From NCBI RefSeq assembly GCF_030532265.1, contig NZ_JAUNLM010000009.1, positions 1 to 59,291 on the forward strand: a DNA stretch of 59,291 nucleotides, read 5' to 3'. The translations under genes and the position numbers were made by a program. This stretch comes from Clostridium sp. GTDB taxonomy: Bacteria; Bacillota; Clostridia; Clostridiales; Clostridiaceae. This document shows, piece by piece, positions 21,171 to 29,995 of the stretch (its first letter is position 1; the number at the start of each line of letters is the position of its first letter). The notes under the pieces were generated by a model. That model ran no database searches and was not told where the DNA came from. It saw only the letters and a list, made by a program, of their open reading frames with translations.

Positions 21171-21773
21171 TTACGTAATAAGTTCCATTATTTTATTTTC
21201 TACTTCTTCTATATTTTTGCTACTAAAATATTTAAAATTTTTAATTTTTTCAGCATCAGTATCTCTAAACATATCTATAGACATTTCATCTGAATAAACT
21301 TTTTCTTTTTTAAGTTCCCCATTATTATCAGCTTTATATATAGCTAAATATCCATCACTTTCACCAATATAATAAGTATCTTTCTCAAAATCACTACTAA
21401 CTTTATCTTGACTATTTCTTCTATATATAAATCTATCATTTGATTTTTCTACTAATTCATATCCGTCTTTCAATGCTTGTTTTGTTAGTAATTCTTCTGT
21501 TAATCCATCCTTCAAATTATTAATTTTTATTAATTCTTTAACAGTTGTTGTTTTATCTCTCTTTTCATTAGTATAGAAAGAAATAATCAAATCATCTCTA
21601 AGTGTTCTTCCTTTTGCTATACTAGATGAATTAACTTCTTCTACCTGCATACTATTTTGCTTTTCAAGTTCTCTATTCTTAATACTTTTTGATGTTAAAT
21701 AATATGTTCCACTAAAAAGAATTATAATACCTAAAAACACTATACTTAAATAAATTTTTCTTTTATGTTTCAT
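21171..21773 (-). CDS. BofC-like membrane-anchored protein (putative sporulation checkpoint factor)
   Basis: A 200-aa protein with one N-terminal membrane anchor (about 7-27) and an extracytoplasmic part. The C-terminal 75 residues, from YYIGESDGYLAIYK to the end, read like the BofC C-terminal domain (IYKFKDxxGxL...). In B. subtilis bofC sits directly upstream of ruvA and delays activation of the SpoIVB protease in the forespore-mother cell dialogue. The same position here supports orthology. ATG 21773 has AAGGAGTGAT upstream. A TGAATA element at 21818-21823 (minus strand) suits a SigF/SigG -35 box, but the -10 is poor. Confidence 0.65.
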   Translation of the reverse strand: MKHKRKIYLSIVFLGIIILFSGTYYLTSKSIKNRELEKQNSMQVEEVNSSSIAKGRTLRDDLIISFYTNEKRDKTTTVKELIKINNLKDGLTEELLTKQALKDGYELVEKSNDRFIYRRNSQDKVSSDFEKDTYYIGESDGYLAIYKADNNGELKKEKVYSDEMSIDMFRDTDAEKIKNFKYFSSKNIEEVENKIMELIT

Positions 21774-21843
21774 TCTTATCACTCCTTATTGGGTATTTTT
21801 ACCACAATAAAGAGTTTTATTCATTTTTTATAAAAATTTATTT

Positions 21844-22854
21844 TTATTTATACATATAAAAATCTTTTAATTCTTCCAAATCAAAAGAAGTTAGTCCATA
21901 CTCTTTTTCAAAGTAATTCTCATAAGTTTCATATTTATCTTTTATGGAATTTAAACTTAATTGTATAAACGACCTATTAACCCCTAAAATTTCTTCTATT
22001 AACTTCTTTGTTTTTTCATCTTTAATATAATTACTACACATATTAATTACTTTTTTATTAAATTGCTCTCTATTCTCATTACTTTGTAAATAATCTTCTA
22101 TTACTGTTTCTTCATCTATTCCTAATGCTAATAATAAAAGAGCAGATCCTATTCCTGTCCTATCCTTTCCTGCAGTACAATGCTGTAATATAGCTGTATT
22201 TTTTGGGTTTTTAAAAAGCTCAAATAATTCTTTGTATGCAGGATTATTAATTGGCATATTTTTATAAGCATCTTTAAGTAACTGTTCTGGAGTTATTGTA
22301 ATTTCTTTTCCTTTTAATATTTCGGAAATATAACTTATCATATCTAAATTTTCACTTTTGCTAATTTTTTCTTCAATATTCATTCCAGATATATTTATAT
22401 TCTTAACTCCTTTTACTTGTATATCTGGATTTTCAAGTACTTCCTCTTTTGATCTATAATCCAATACATATTTTATTCCTAAAGTCTCAAAATATTTTAA
22501 ATCATCATTTTTTAAATTTGAAAGATCTTCTGAACGATAAAATAATCCCCATTTAATCATTCTTCCTTTTTTATCTATATATCCTCCTAAATCTCTAAAA
22601 TTACTAAATTTTTCAAGAGGTAATATTCTTTCTGCAAGAATAAGTTCTCCACTTTTGCATACAATTTTATAAAAAGTTCTATTTAAAGGTTTTGGATCTT
22701 TAAATTTTATTGTATTTTTATTATAAAAATCCATTAAAAATATTTCTTTTTCTTCTAATTTATTTTTATAAAATATTTTTCCACTTTCTGTTTTATTCAG
22801 TTTAATTTGTATATAATCTTCTTTTCTAATTAAAATTCCACTTATATTATTCAT
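21844..22854 (-). CDS. Tyrosine/dual-specificity protein phosphatase
   Basis: A 336-aa phosphatase of the bacterial IphP/LipA-like family. The signature HCTAGKDRTG (C-x5-R P-loop; nucleophile in the HC pair, about residue 225) is complete, and FRDLGGYIDKKGRMIKWG earlier matches the family's N-terminal FRDxGG motif. The catalytic domain covers about 85-300. There is no signal peptide, so action inside the cell is likely; relatives dephosphorylate proteins or phosphoinositides. AGGGTAGG lies before ATG 22854. It is divergent from the amino-acid transporter operon and has no partner kinase nearby. Confidence 0.87.
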   Translation of the reverse strand: MNNISGILIRKEDYIQIKLNKTESGKIFYKNKLEEKEIFLMDFYNKNTIKFKDPKPLNRTFYKIVCKSGELILAERILPLEKFSNFRDLGGYIDKKGRMIKWGLFYRSEDLSNLKNDDLKYFETLGIKYVLDYRSKEEVLENPDIQVKGVKNINISGMNIEEKISKSENLDMISYISEILKGKEITITPEQLLKDAYKNMPINNPAYKELFELFKNPKNTAILQHCTAGKDRTGIGSALLLLALGIDEETVIEDYLQSNENREQFNKKVINMCSNYIKDEKTKKLIEEILGVNRSFIQLSLNSIKDKYETYENYFEKEYGLTSFDLEELKDFYMYK

Positions 22855-23010
22855 ACGTACCTACCCTCTTAAATTTTTCCTATATATACCTAATATAATT
22901 ATATATCTAATAATTTATTATATTTATGTTTACTAATTATTTTATTGAAAAATAATTATTTATTAATATTCTTCACATAATAATCCTATGTTTTTATAAA
23001 AGTATTAATC

Positions 23011-23039
23011 TTGACAATTCAGATAGGAATTCTTATAAT
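23011..23039 (+). promoter_or_regulatory. SigA promoter of the amino-acid ABC operon
   Basis: TTGACA at 23011-23016, a 17-bp spacer, and TATAAT at 23034-23039, a perfect consensus match. The spacer contains ATAGGAATT, which resembles the ATTNGGAAT half of the CymR operator (weak). Confidence 0.9.
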
Positions 23040-23076
23040 TTTAAAAAAGAATTTATTTATAGGAAGAGGATTTCAA

Positions 23077-24582
23077 ATGAAAAAACGTTTTACATTGCTT
23101 ATATTATCATTGCTAATTATAGTAATATCATTAGTATCATGTAGTAATTTAAATAATAAAACTAATTCTACAGATTTAAATAAAAAAACTATTACTATAG
23201 GTACATCAGGTACATATTATCCTTTTACATATTCAAATAACGGAAACCTTGAAGGATTTGAAATTGACATATGGAATGAAATAGGGAAAAAATTAAATTA
23301 CAATATAAAATTTAAGACCGCTTCATTTAGTGGGCTTTTTGGTATGCTTGAAAGTGGAAAAGTTGATACTTTAGCTAATCAAATAACTTTAACTAACGAA
23401 CGAAAAGAAAAATACTTTTTTACTGATCCTACTGTATATAGTGGTGCACAAATAATTGTAAAACAAGATAATAATTCAATTAAATCATTTGATGATTTAA
23501 TTGGTAAAAAAGTAGGTGTGGACCTTGGAAGTAATTATGAGCAAATAGTCAAAGATAAAGATAAAAATGGTAATATAAAAATTATAACTTATCAAAATAC
23601 TGATGCTGCTTTTAATGAGCTTTTACTTGGTAGAATTGATGCTGTTGTTATAGACAAAGTTTCAGCAATAGCTGCAATTAAAGAAAAAAATTTAAATTTA
23701 CAGCTTGCAGGTAAGCCTATTGATAAAATAGAAAATGCTTATCCATTTTTAAAAACAAAAGAAAATGAAAATCTAATAAAAGATATAAATTCAGCTTTAT
23801 TAGATATGAAAAATGATGGATCTTTAAAAGCAATTTCAGAAAAGTGGCTTGGAACTAATGTTACAACTCCAAATAATAACGAATCTGATACAGAATCTTT
23901 AAAAAGCTCTAAAGGAACATTATCCTTTGACTTTATGTATTCATTAAAATTAATTCCTATGCTAATTAAAGCTATGAAAACTACTATTTCATTATCAGTA
24001 TTTGGTATGATTTTAGGACTTATTATTGGAATAGCACTTGCAATAATAAGAATTTACAAAATCCCAATAATTAAACAGTTAGCCGAAATATATATTTCAT
24101 TTTTTAGAGGTACTCCTCTTTTAGTTCAATTATTTTTATTATATTTTGGTATTCCACAAGTTATACCACCCCTTCAAAATATGACAGCTTATACAGCAGC
24201 TCTTATTGGGCTTGGATTAAATGCATCTGCATATATTGCCGAAATATTAAGATCTTCAATAAATGCAATAGATAAAGGACAAATGGAAGCATGTTTATCA
24301 GTGGGAATGACAAAAGGAGAAGGACTTAAAAGAATAATACTTCCACAAGCATTCAGAATAGCTATCCCACCTCTTGGTAATATATTTGTTGATACTGTAA
24401 AGGGATCTTCACTTGCTTTCACTTTAGGTGTTGTAGAACTATTAGCAAAAGCTCAAATGGCTGCATCATCTAGTTACAAATTTTTCGAAAGTTATATTGT
24501 AGTAGCAATAATGTACTGGATAATCATAGAGTTCTTCAGTTATTTACAAAAAGTTTTAGAAAGAAAGATTTCAGTATATTAG
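23077..24582 (+). CDS. Amino-acid ABC transporter: fused substrate-binding protein and permease
   Basis: A 501-aa fusion. The N-terminus is a lipoprotein signal ([13 protein letters not shown]; lipid-modified Cys), then a polar-amino-acid binding domain at about 35-270 ([22 protein letters not shown]). The permease at about 290-501 has the LysP/GlnP-type helices and the EAA loop ([22 protein letters not shown]). Such fusions occur in Firmicutes and leave the binding domain tethered outside. The substrate is probably a polar amino acid (glutamine, cystine or similar) and not resolved. ATG 23077 follows GAGG by seven bases. The ATPase gene follows 10 bp later. Confidence 0.9.
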   Translation: MKKRFTLLILSLLIIVISLVSCSNLNNKTNSTDLNKKTITIGTSGTYYPFTYSNNGNLEGFEIDIWNEIGKKLNYNIKFKTASFSGLFGMLESGKVDTLANQITLTNERKEKYFFTDPTVYSGAQIIVKQDNNSIKSFDDLIGKKVGVDLGSNYEQIVKDKDKNGNIKIITYQNTDAAFNELLLGRIDAVVIDKVSAIAAIKEKNLNLQLAGKPIDKIENAYPFLKTKENENLIKDINSALLDMKNDGSLKAISEKWLGTNVTTPNNNESDTESLKSSKGTLSFDFMYSLKLIPMLIKAMKTTISLSVFGMILGLIIGIALAIIRIYKIPIIKQLAEIYISFFRGTPLLVQLFLLYFGIPQVIPPLQNMTAYTAALIGLGLNASAYIAEILRSSINAIDKGQMEACLSVGMTKGEGLKRIILPQAFRIAIPPLGNIFVDTVKGSSLAFTLGVVELLAKAQMAASSSYKFFESYIVVAIMYWIIIEFFSYLQKVLERKISVY

Positions 24583-24592
24583 AGGTGATATT

Positions 24593-25330
24593 ATGATAAA
24601 AATAGAAGGCTTAAAAAAGAAATTTAATAATATAGAAGTTTTAAAAAATATAAATTTAAATGTTAAAACAGGAGAAGTTGTAGTAATTCTTGGACCATCT
24701 GGTTCTGGTAAATCAACCTTTCTAAGATGCTTAAATTATCTTGAATCTCCAGATGAAGGTAAAATAACAATTGGTGATATTTCTTTAGATACAAATAAAA
24801 TAAATAAAAAGCAAATTCATTTATTAAGAAAACAATCTGCTATGGTTTTTCAGCATTATAATCTTTTTAATAACAAAACTGTATTAGAAAATGTAACAGA
24901 AGCATTAATAGTTGTAAAAAAAATAGACAAAACCAAAGCTTCAGAATTAGCTTTAGATGCACTAAGAAAAGTTGGAATGGAAAATAAAAAAGATGTATAT
25001 CCAAATACTTTATCAGGTGGGCAAAAACAAAGAGTTAGTATAGCACGTGCTATGGCTATAAATCCAAATGTTATACTTTTTGATGAGCCAACGTCAGCAT
25101 TAGATCCAGAACTTGTTGATGAAGTTTTATTAGTAATAAAAAATTTAGCAAAGGAACATAGAACTATGATAATTGTCACTCATGAAATGTCATTTGCTAA
25201 AGATGTTGGTGATAGAATTATCTTTATGTCAGATGGTTTAGTTGTTGAAGAAGGTACACCAGATGAAATATTTAATAATCCTAAAAATGATAGAACAAAA
25301 CAGTTTTTAAAAAGATACATTAATTCTTAA
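24593..25330 (+). CDS. Amino-acid ABC transporter ATP-binding protein (GlnQ/ArtM-like)
   Basis: A 245-aa cytosolic ATPase of the polar amino-acid uptake class. Walker [11 protein letters not shown]-loop MVFQHYNLF, signature LSGGQKQR, Walker [16 protein letters not shown] and the H-switch VTHEM are complete. It energises the fused receptor-permease encoded just upstream, with which it shares the promoter at 23011. AGAGGTGAT precedes the ATG. A strong terminator follows the stop. Confidence 0.95.
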   Translation: MIKIEGLKKKFNNIEVLKNINLNVKTGEVVVILGPSGSGKSTFLRCLNYLESPDEGKITIGDISLDTNKINKKQIHLLRKQSAMVFQHYNLFNNKTVLENVTEALIVVKKIDKTKASELALDALRKVGMENKKDVYPNTLSGGQKQRVSIARAMAINPNVILFDEPTSALDPELVDEVLLVIKNLAKEHRTMIIVTHEMSFAKDVGDRIIFMSDGLVVEEGTPDEIFNNPKNDRTKQFLKRYINS

Positions 25331-25340
25331 AATAAAACTA

Positions 25341-25374
25341 AAAACCGATATAAAAATTTATATCGGTTTTTTTT
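25341..25374. terminator. Bidirectional terminator of the ABC operon and MerR gene
   Basis: AAACCGATATAAA and its complement form a 13-bp stem. T runs on both strands serve the convergent genes. Confidence 0.92.
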
Positions 25375-26188
25375 ATTCCTTTTCTATTTTAATAGATATT
25401 TTTGTAATGTAATTATTTGGATTTTTACTTGTTAGACTATCTAATACACAATATTCATAAGAATGACTTTTTATAATATATCCCATTCTATTTATCTCAT
25501 TTAATAATTTTTTATAGCTTGTACCTATATCTTCATATCTACCTTGATGATAGATAATTGCATATAAACCTTCAGGTTTTATTATAACGTTTTTATCAGA
25601 TATCTTATTATTTAAAGGTACAAAAGCATAATCTGCCGTAGTATAGTTTCCCTTTTTTAAATTTTTAGCTGAAATCATAACTCCTATTTGATAATTATAT
25701 ACATAACAATTTAAAGTCGCCTTTTTTAATAATGTCTTTATAGCTATATTAGTTTTTATTAAATCGTATGGACTTTCTACCTCTTGTACTGCTAAAAATT
25801 CTTCTTTTAAGTATTTAAAATAAACTTTTTCTTCAAATTCACTTATATGCTCTATAGTTTCTATCTTTTTTTCAATTCTTTTAATTATTAAATTTAAATG
25901 TTCTTTTTGTTTTTCTAACTCTCTCTTTTGTTCAACCATCAAATTTAAAGTTGAATTTAAACTACGATGTCCTAAAAACTCTTTTATTTTTTTTAAAGGT
26001 ACACCTATTTCCTTAAGTATTAAAATACTATCTAAAACTTCTAATTGTTCTGCAGTGTAATATCTATAATTATTAGAAGCATCAACTATTTTAGGTTTAA
26101 ATAGACCTATTTTATCATAAAATATCAAAGTTTGTTTTGATAAATTATGAAACTTCGCCACTTCACCAATAGTAAATTTTATATCCAT
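25373..26188 (-). CDS. MerR-family multidrug-type transcription regulator
   Basis: A 271-aa regulator. Residues 4-72 form the MerR winged helix (FTIGEVAKFHNLSKQTLIFYDKIGLFKP), about 80-115 a dimerisation coiled coil (KKIKEFLG to KKIETIEH), and about 120-271 an effector domain reminiscent of GyrI-like BmrR/BltR ligand modules. The likely role is drug- or metabolite-responsive control of the divergent MATE exporter. The intergenic promoter has the 19-bp spacer typical of MerR-controlled promoters. GGAGG is four bases before the ATG. Confidence 0.88.
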   Translation of the reverse strand: MDIKFTIGEVAKFHNLSKQTLIFYDKIGLFKPKIVDASNNYRYYTAEQLEVLDSILILKEIGVPLKKIKEFLGHRSLNSTLNLMVEQKRELEKQKEHLNLIIKRIEKKIETIEHISEFEEKVYFKYLKEEFLAVQEVESPYDLIKTNIAIKTLLKKATLNCYVYNYQIGVMISAKNLKKGNYTTADYAFVPLNNKISDKNVIIKPEGLYAIIYHQGRYEDIGTSYKKLLNEINRMGYIIKSHSYEYCVLDSLTSKNPNNYITKISIKIEKE

Positions 26189-26217
26189 ATTTCCTCCATA
26201 AAACTTTTAATATTCTC

Positions 26218-26248
26218 TTGACCATATAGTTACTATATCCTTTAAACT
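26218..26248 (+). promoter_or_regulatory. MerR-type promoter/operator of the MATE gene
   Basis: TTGACC at 26218-26223 and TAAACT at 26243-26248 are 19 bp apart. The palindrome ATATAGTTACTATAT lies in the spacer at 26224-26238. Long spacers with an internal dyad are the known MerR-family arrangement. Confidence 0.8.
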
Positions 26249-26288
26249 AATTATTGTAAATAATTATGTTAGATAAGGAGTACTATAT

Positions 26289-27632
26289 ATGAACAGCAAT
26301 TTTACTAAACACCAAACTTATTTACAATTTATTAAGTATATTCTCCCTTCTGTTGTAGCTATGGTATTTTTATCATTTTATACTACTATAGATGGATTTT
26401 TTGTTTCAAGATTTGTAGGATCTGATGCATTAGCATCAATAAATATTATTATTCCAATAACCTGTGTAATATTTGGGATAGCAGTAATGCTTGCAACTGG
26501 ATCTGGCGCCTTAGTTTCTATAAAACTCGGTGAAGGTAAAAAAGATGATGCTAATAAGCTATTTTCTTTCATAACATTAACTCTACTTGTAATTTCTTTA
26601 ATTTTAACTTTTATTGGATTAATTTTTTTAAAACCAATTCTATCATTACTTGGTGCAACTAAAGTTCTTATGCCCTACGCACTAAAGTATGGATTTATAA
26701 CAATTTTAATGACTATACCTATGATGTTTAAATTGTATTTTGAGTATTATGCTCGTATAGATGGAAAGCCAAAGCTATCACTTCTAATGTCATCAGTTGG
26801 CTTAATTTTAAATATAATATTAGATTATATTTTTATAGTAATTTTAAATCTAGGTATTTTAGGAGCTGCTTTTGGAACATTTTTATCAATAACTATATCT
26901 GCATTTATTGGATTATTTCATTTTTTAAGCAACGATTCTCTTTTATCATTTAAAAAACCTAACATTTATTTAAGGGATTTATGGAATTCTTGTTTTAATG
27001 GAAGTTCTGAAATGTTTACTGAATTTTCAACTGGAATAACTACATTCTTATTTAATGTAAGTATACTTAAATTCCATGGTGAAAATGGTATCGCTGCTAT
27101 GTCTATAATAACTTACATTTATTATTTTTTTATAGCCATGTTTTTTGGAATTTCAGTTGGAGTATCTCCTATTATAAGTTATAATTTTGGAGCAAAAAAT
27201 AAAAATAAAATAAAAGAAAGCTTAAATTATAGTTTTATAACTATAGCTTGGTCATCGATTTTTATCTTTTTAGTTTCTTTTTTTCTTGGAAAATATATAA
27301 TTTTATTCTTTACTAATGATTTAAATGTATATAATATAGCATACTTTGGTCTTAAATTGTTTTCTTTTGGATTCTTAATTATAGGTGTTAATATATTTAT
27401 GTCAAATCTATTCACTTCAATAGGAAACGGAAAAATATCAGCCATAATATCTATAAGTAGATCATTAGTGTTTGTTAGTATTTGTATAATAATATTACCT
27501 TATTTTATTGGTGTAAATGGAATTTGGCTTGCTATACCAATTGCAGAAGCTATAACTATTATATTTTCTTTAGCTTATTACTTTAAATATAAACAATATA
27601 TATTATTAGAAAATTATAAATTAAAAACATGA
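26289..27632 (+). CDS. MATE-family multidrug/metabolite exporter
   Basis: A 447-aa integral membrane protein with about 12 hydrophobic segments in two related halves. It has typical MATE features such as the GxxxxAS motif (FVGSDALASINIIIP) and ATGSGALVSIKLGEG after helix 2. These exporters use sodium or proton gradients to expel drugs or metabolites. AAGGAG lies before the ATG, and the divergent MerR regulator shares the 100-bp promoter region. No substrate can be named. Confidence 0.92.
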   Translation: MNSNFTKHQTYLQFIKYILPSVVAMVFLSFYTTIDGFFVSRFVGSDALASINIIIPITCVIFGIAVMLATGSGALVSIKLGEGKKDDANKLFSFITLTLLVISLILTFIGLIFLKPILSLLGATKVLMPYALKYGFITILMTIPMMFKLYFEYYARIDGKPKLSLLMSSVGLILNIILDYIFIVILNLGILGAAFGTFLSITISAFIGLFHFLSNDSLLSFKKPNIYLRDLWNSCFNGSSEMFTEFSTGITTFLFNVSILKFHGENGIAAMSIITYIYYFFIAMFFGISVGVSPIISYNFGAKNKNKIKESLNYSFITIAWSSIFIFLVSFFLGKYIILFFTNDLNVYNIAYFGLKLFSFGFLIIGVNIFMSNLFTSIGNGKISAIISISRSLVFVSICIIILPYFIGVNGIWLAIPIAEAITIIFSLAYYFKYKQYILLENYKLKT

Positions 27633-27680
27633 AAGAAAATTTAAATTTATTAAAATATATGTTTTAATAAAAACATTTTA

Positions 27681-27720
27681 AAATACTATATTAGAAGTTA
27701 AATCTAATATAGTATTTTTT
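27681..27720. terminator. Bidirectional terminator between the MATE gene and add
   Basis: AATACTATATTAGA and its complement pair around a 7-base loop, with T runs on both sides. Confidence 0.9.
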
Positions 27721-27726
27721 ATAAAA

Positions 27727-28725
27727 TTAACATTCAATAAATGTCTTTAACCACTCTTTTGTTTCCTTATCACAAAAAGCACCTTTTATACTATTTGTAT
27801 ATATTTTTTTACCATCATTTATACTTAATATATGATTTTCATCTACAGCATTAAGTTCTTCTGTAAGTGTTACATTAGATACTGTTCTATTATCTGTACT
27901 TAAATTTACTAAAAGGTTATCTTCTAAAAATCTTTTTATCGGATGTTTTTTATAATTTTCTACTGCTTTTGTTTGTACATTACTCTTTGGACACATTTCA
28001 AGTATTACTTCTTTTTCTTTAACTAAATTATATATATTAATATCCTTTTCTATTGCAACAGCATGTCCAATTCTTTCTGCTCCTAATAATTCTATCGCTT
28101 CTTTAACATTAATTGAATGCCCTGTCTCTCCAGCATGAATTGTAATTTTATATCCATATTCCCTAGCTAAATTAAATGCATCTTTAAACTTTTTACAAAA
28201 ACCTTTTTCTTCATTTCCCGCTAAATCTACTGCTACAACCCCATTTCCTATAAATTCTTTTCCACTTTCAATTACTTCATAAGCAGTTTTAATATCCATA
28301 TTTCTTAAAATACTAAGGATTAAATTGCTTTTAACACCAAAATCCTTTTCCCCTTCTTTTAGTCCTATTAAAACACTTTCAATTATTTCTTTAATCTCAA
28401 GACCTTTTTCTTTATGTAAAAGTGGTGCGAATCTTATTTCTATATATTTAACATTTTCTTTACTAACATCTTCTATAAGTTCATATGATATTCTTCTCAA
28501 ATTTTCTTTACTTTGCATAACCTTTACTGGAATATCAAATCTTTTTAAATATACATTTAAGGATGAACAATTATCTGGAACTATTAACTCATTTTCTATA
28601 TTATTAATATCATATAAATCTAAATTTAAATTTTCTTTAACTATTAATTCCTTTACTGTTTCTGGCCTTAAGCATCCATCTAAATGACAATGCAATTCTA
28701 TTTTAGGTAAATTTTCAAATTTCAT
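27727..28725 (-). CDS. add: Adenosine deaminase
   Basis: A 332-aa cytosolic enzyme that converts adenosine to inosine. The zinc ligands HCHLDG, the acid THAGETGHS with the catalytic Glu, GHA(VA), and the later STDN motif are present. The substrate class is supported by length and by the upstream adenine riboswitch. It works with apt and hpt in purine salvage. The ribosome-binding site is GGAGG, and transcription enters through the adenine switch at 28840-28907. Confidence 0.94.
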   Translation of the reverse strand: MKFENLPKIELHCHLDGCLRPETVKELIVKENLNLDLYDINNIENELIVPDNCSSLNVYLKRFDIPVKVMQSKENLRRISYELIEDVSKENVKYIEIRFAPLLHKEKGLEIKEIIESVLIGLKEGEKDFGVKSNLILSILRNMDIKTAYEVIESGKEFIGNGVVAVDLAGNEEKGFCKKFKDAFNLAREYGYKITIHAGETGHSINVKEAIELLGAERIGHAVAIEKDINIYNLVKEKEVILEMCPKSNVQTKAVENYKKHPIKRFLEDNLLVNLSTDNRTVSNVTLTEELNAVDENHILSINDGKKIYTNSIKGAFCDKETKEWLKTFIEC

Positions 28726-28800
28726 AACGTCCTCCTGTAATAAAAATTTTAAATTTTTAAATTTTCTACCTATAAAAAGATTTATTATAAAAAATTATAA

Positions 28801-28855
28801 AAAAAATTCTTGGTTACGAAGAAAATAATTAAATATCTTCTCCGTAATCAAGAAT
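28801..28855 (-). terminator. Riboswitch-controlled terminator before add
   Basis: TTCTTGATTACGGAGAAGA pairs with TCTTCGTAACCAAGAA, followed by seven T on the minus strand. The upstream arm overlaps the riboswitch 3' strand, so ligand binding should prevent it and turn add on. Confidence 0.9.
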
Positions 28856-28907
28856 TATTGGTTCTTGGTAGAAACTCCTTAACCGTATTTTAAGGATTAT
28901 ACGAATT
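28840..28907 (-). promoter_or_regulatory. Adenine riboswitch (purine class) of add
   Basis: The minus strand reads TTCGTATAATCC, a P2 hairpin with TTAAGGAG nearby, TTTCTACC, AAGAACC and TTCTTGATTACG. These are the conserved core of purine riboswitches. The base at the ligand-pairing position is T (GATTACG), which pairs with adenine; the guanine class has C there. The 3' strand overlaps the terminator arm, the usual ON-switch design. Confidence 0.95.
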
Positions 28908-28964
28908 GTTTTTATTAAATTAAATATATTTTATCATAAAAATTTAATAAATTAATTATTATTT

Positions 28965-29081
28965 TTATTTATTATCTAATCTTCTAATTTTTCTATTAAC
29001 CTTTGCTATTAATGCTGAATTATGGTTACCTTTGTTAATTAACGCTTCTTTTCTAGCTTCTAATTCTATTCTCTTATTCAT
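28965..29081 (-). CDS. Small basic protein, 38 aa
   Basis: A short frame not covered by larger genes. ATG 29081 follows GAGGGG by seven bases, and the frame ends at TAA 28965. The product opens MNKRIELEARKEALINK and ends KVNRKIRRLDNK. It is highly charged and looks helical. No family is recognised. It lies upstream of the adenine riboswitch and is read in the same direction, so it could be transcribed with add through the switch. Codons look ordinary for the region. Confidence 0.6.
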   Translation of the reverse strand: MNKRIELEARKEALINKGNHNSALIAKVNRKIRRLDNK

Positions 29082-29178
29082 TTTTAAACCCCTCTCACCC
29101 TTTATAATAAAAATATTTTCTCCTATATTTTAACATATTATTTATTTTTTTCAATAATATTTTATTATAAAACAACAA

Positions 29179-29207
29179 AAAACTACACTATAAAATTAGT
29201 GTAGTTT
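29179..29207 (-). terminator. Terminator after the 55-aa small gene
   Basis: AAACTACACTA and its complement around ATTTTA, then six T on the minus strand, directly after the TAA at 29214. Confidence 0.85.
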
Positions 29208-29213
29208 TACTAA

Positions 29214-29381
29214 TTATTTTTTATGAGGAGAATTTCTTTCTTTGTCTTTTCCAAGTTTTCTTGATTCTTTTGAATATCCAACTTCATTTGCAGTTTCAAT
29301 TTTCATTTTTTGAACTTCTTTTTTAGTTTTTTGTGAAACTTTTTTATTGTCTTTACTATTTTTGTTATTTTTATGAGACAT
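29214..29381 (-). CDS. Small Lys-rich protein, 55 aa; weak SASP-like helix
   Basis: ATG 29381 follows GGAGAGG by five bases, and the gene has its own terminator. The 55-aa product starts MSHKNNKNSKDNKK and is very rich in Lys, Asn and Ser. The middle segment VQKMKIETANEVGYS resembles helix 1 of alpha/beta small acid-soluble spore proteins (KxExAxExG). The usual second helix and protease site are absent, so it may be a truncated SASP-like or other DNA-binding small protein. The resemblance is weak and inferred by eye. Confidence 0.6.
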   Translation of the reverse strand: MSHKNNKNSKDNKKVSQKTKKEVQKMKIETANEVGYSKESRKLGKDKERNSPHKK

Positions 29382-29464
29382 TAAAACCTCTCCTTTTCTT
29401 TAAAATATCAATAATAGTATTAGACTTAATTAAAGTATGTATACTGTAAAATACTTACTATAAA

Positions 29465-29498
29465 AATAAAACCTTAGAAGAATTCTTCTAAGGTTTTA
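29465..29498. terminator. Terminator after the ECF S-component gene
   Basis: AAAACCTTAGAAG and its complement form a near-perfect palindrome with T runs on both strands, just downstream of the stop at 29501. Confidence 0.88.
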
Positions 29499-29500
29499 TT

Positions 29501-29995
29501 TTACATAATAACTCTATTTAAAACTTTGCTCATAGTTTTATATAAAAATAAAGTAGCTATAAATGTACAGATAGCATTTCCTATTGAAACTTGAAATCCT
29601 AAAAGTAAAGTAATCCAAAGAGATTTTGCTCCAAGTCCAGCTGTTAAAAGATATGGAAGATCTATAATAGTTCCCATACAAAAAGATAAGATAGCTCCTA
29701 CTATTCCATATATATACTCAGATTTTGTCACTCTTGATAAAAGATTATATATAAGTGCATACTGAGGAAGTACTAATAAATACATTATACTCCACGGAGC
29801 AATTCCTTTAGTTAACATTACTAAAATACAAAACACAACTATAGAAAACCATGATATTTTTTTAGGAAGTGTAGTTCCATATAATAAAATTACAAAACTT
29901 ACAAGTTCAAAATACGTTACAAAAGAACCCATAAAGTAAACTATATATAATATAGCCGCTAGCAACGCACATTGAGTTAATTTTCTAGCATTCAT
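29501..29995 (-). CDS. ECF transporter S-component-like membrane protein
   Basis: A 164-aa hydrophobic protein with about five to six membrane helices. The opening MNARKLTQCALLAAI fits the A-x-x-A-L-L helix of ECF-type vitamin S-components, and its length is typical. Such proteins bind a vitamin and join a shared EcfAAT module encoded elsewhere. Its start shares one base with the stop of the DUF4430 gene (TAATG), so the two are translationally coupled. The ligand is not established. Confidence 0.75.
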   Translation of the reverse strand: MNARKLTQCALLAAILYIVYFMGSFVTYFELVSFVILLYGTTLPKKISWFSIVVFCILVMLTKGIAPWSIMYLLVLPQYALIYNLLSRVTKSEYIYGIVGAILSFCMGTIIDLPYLLTAGLGAKSLWITLLLGFQVSIGNAICTFIATLFLYKTMSKVLNRVIM

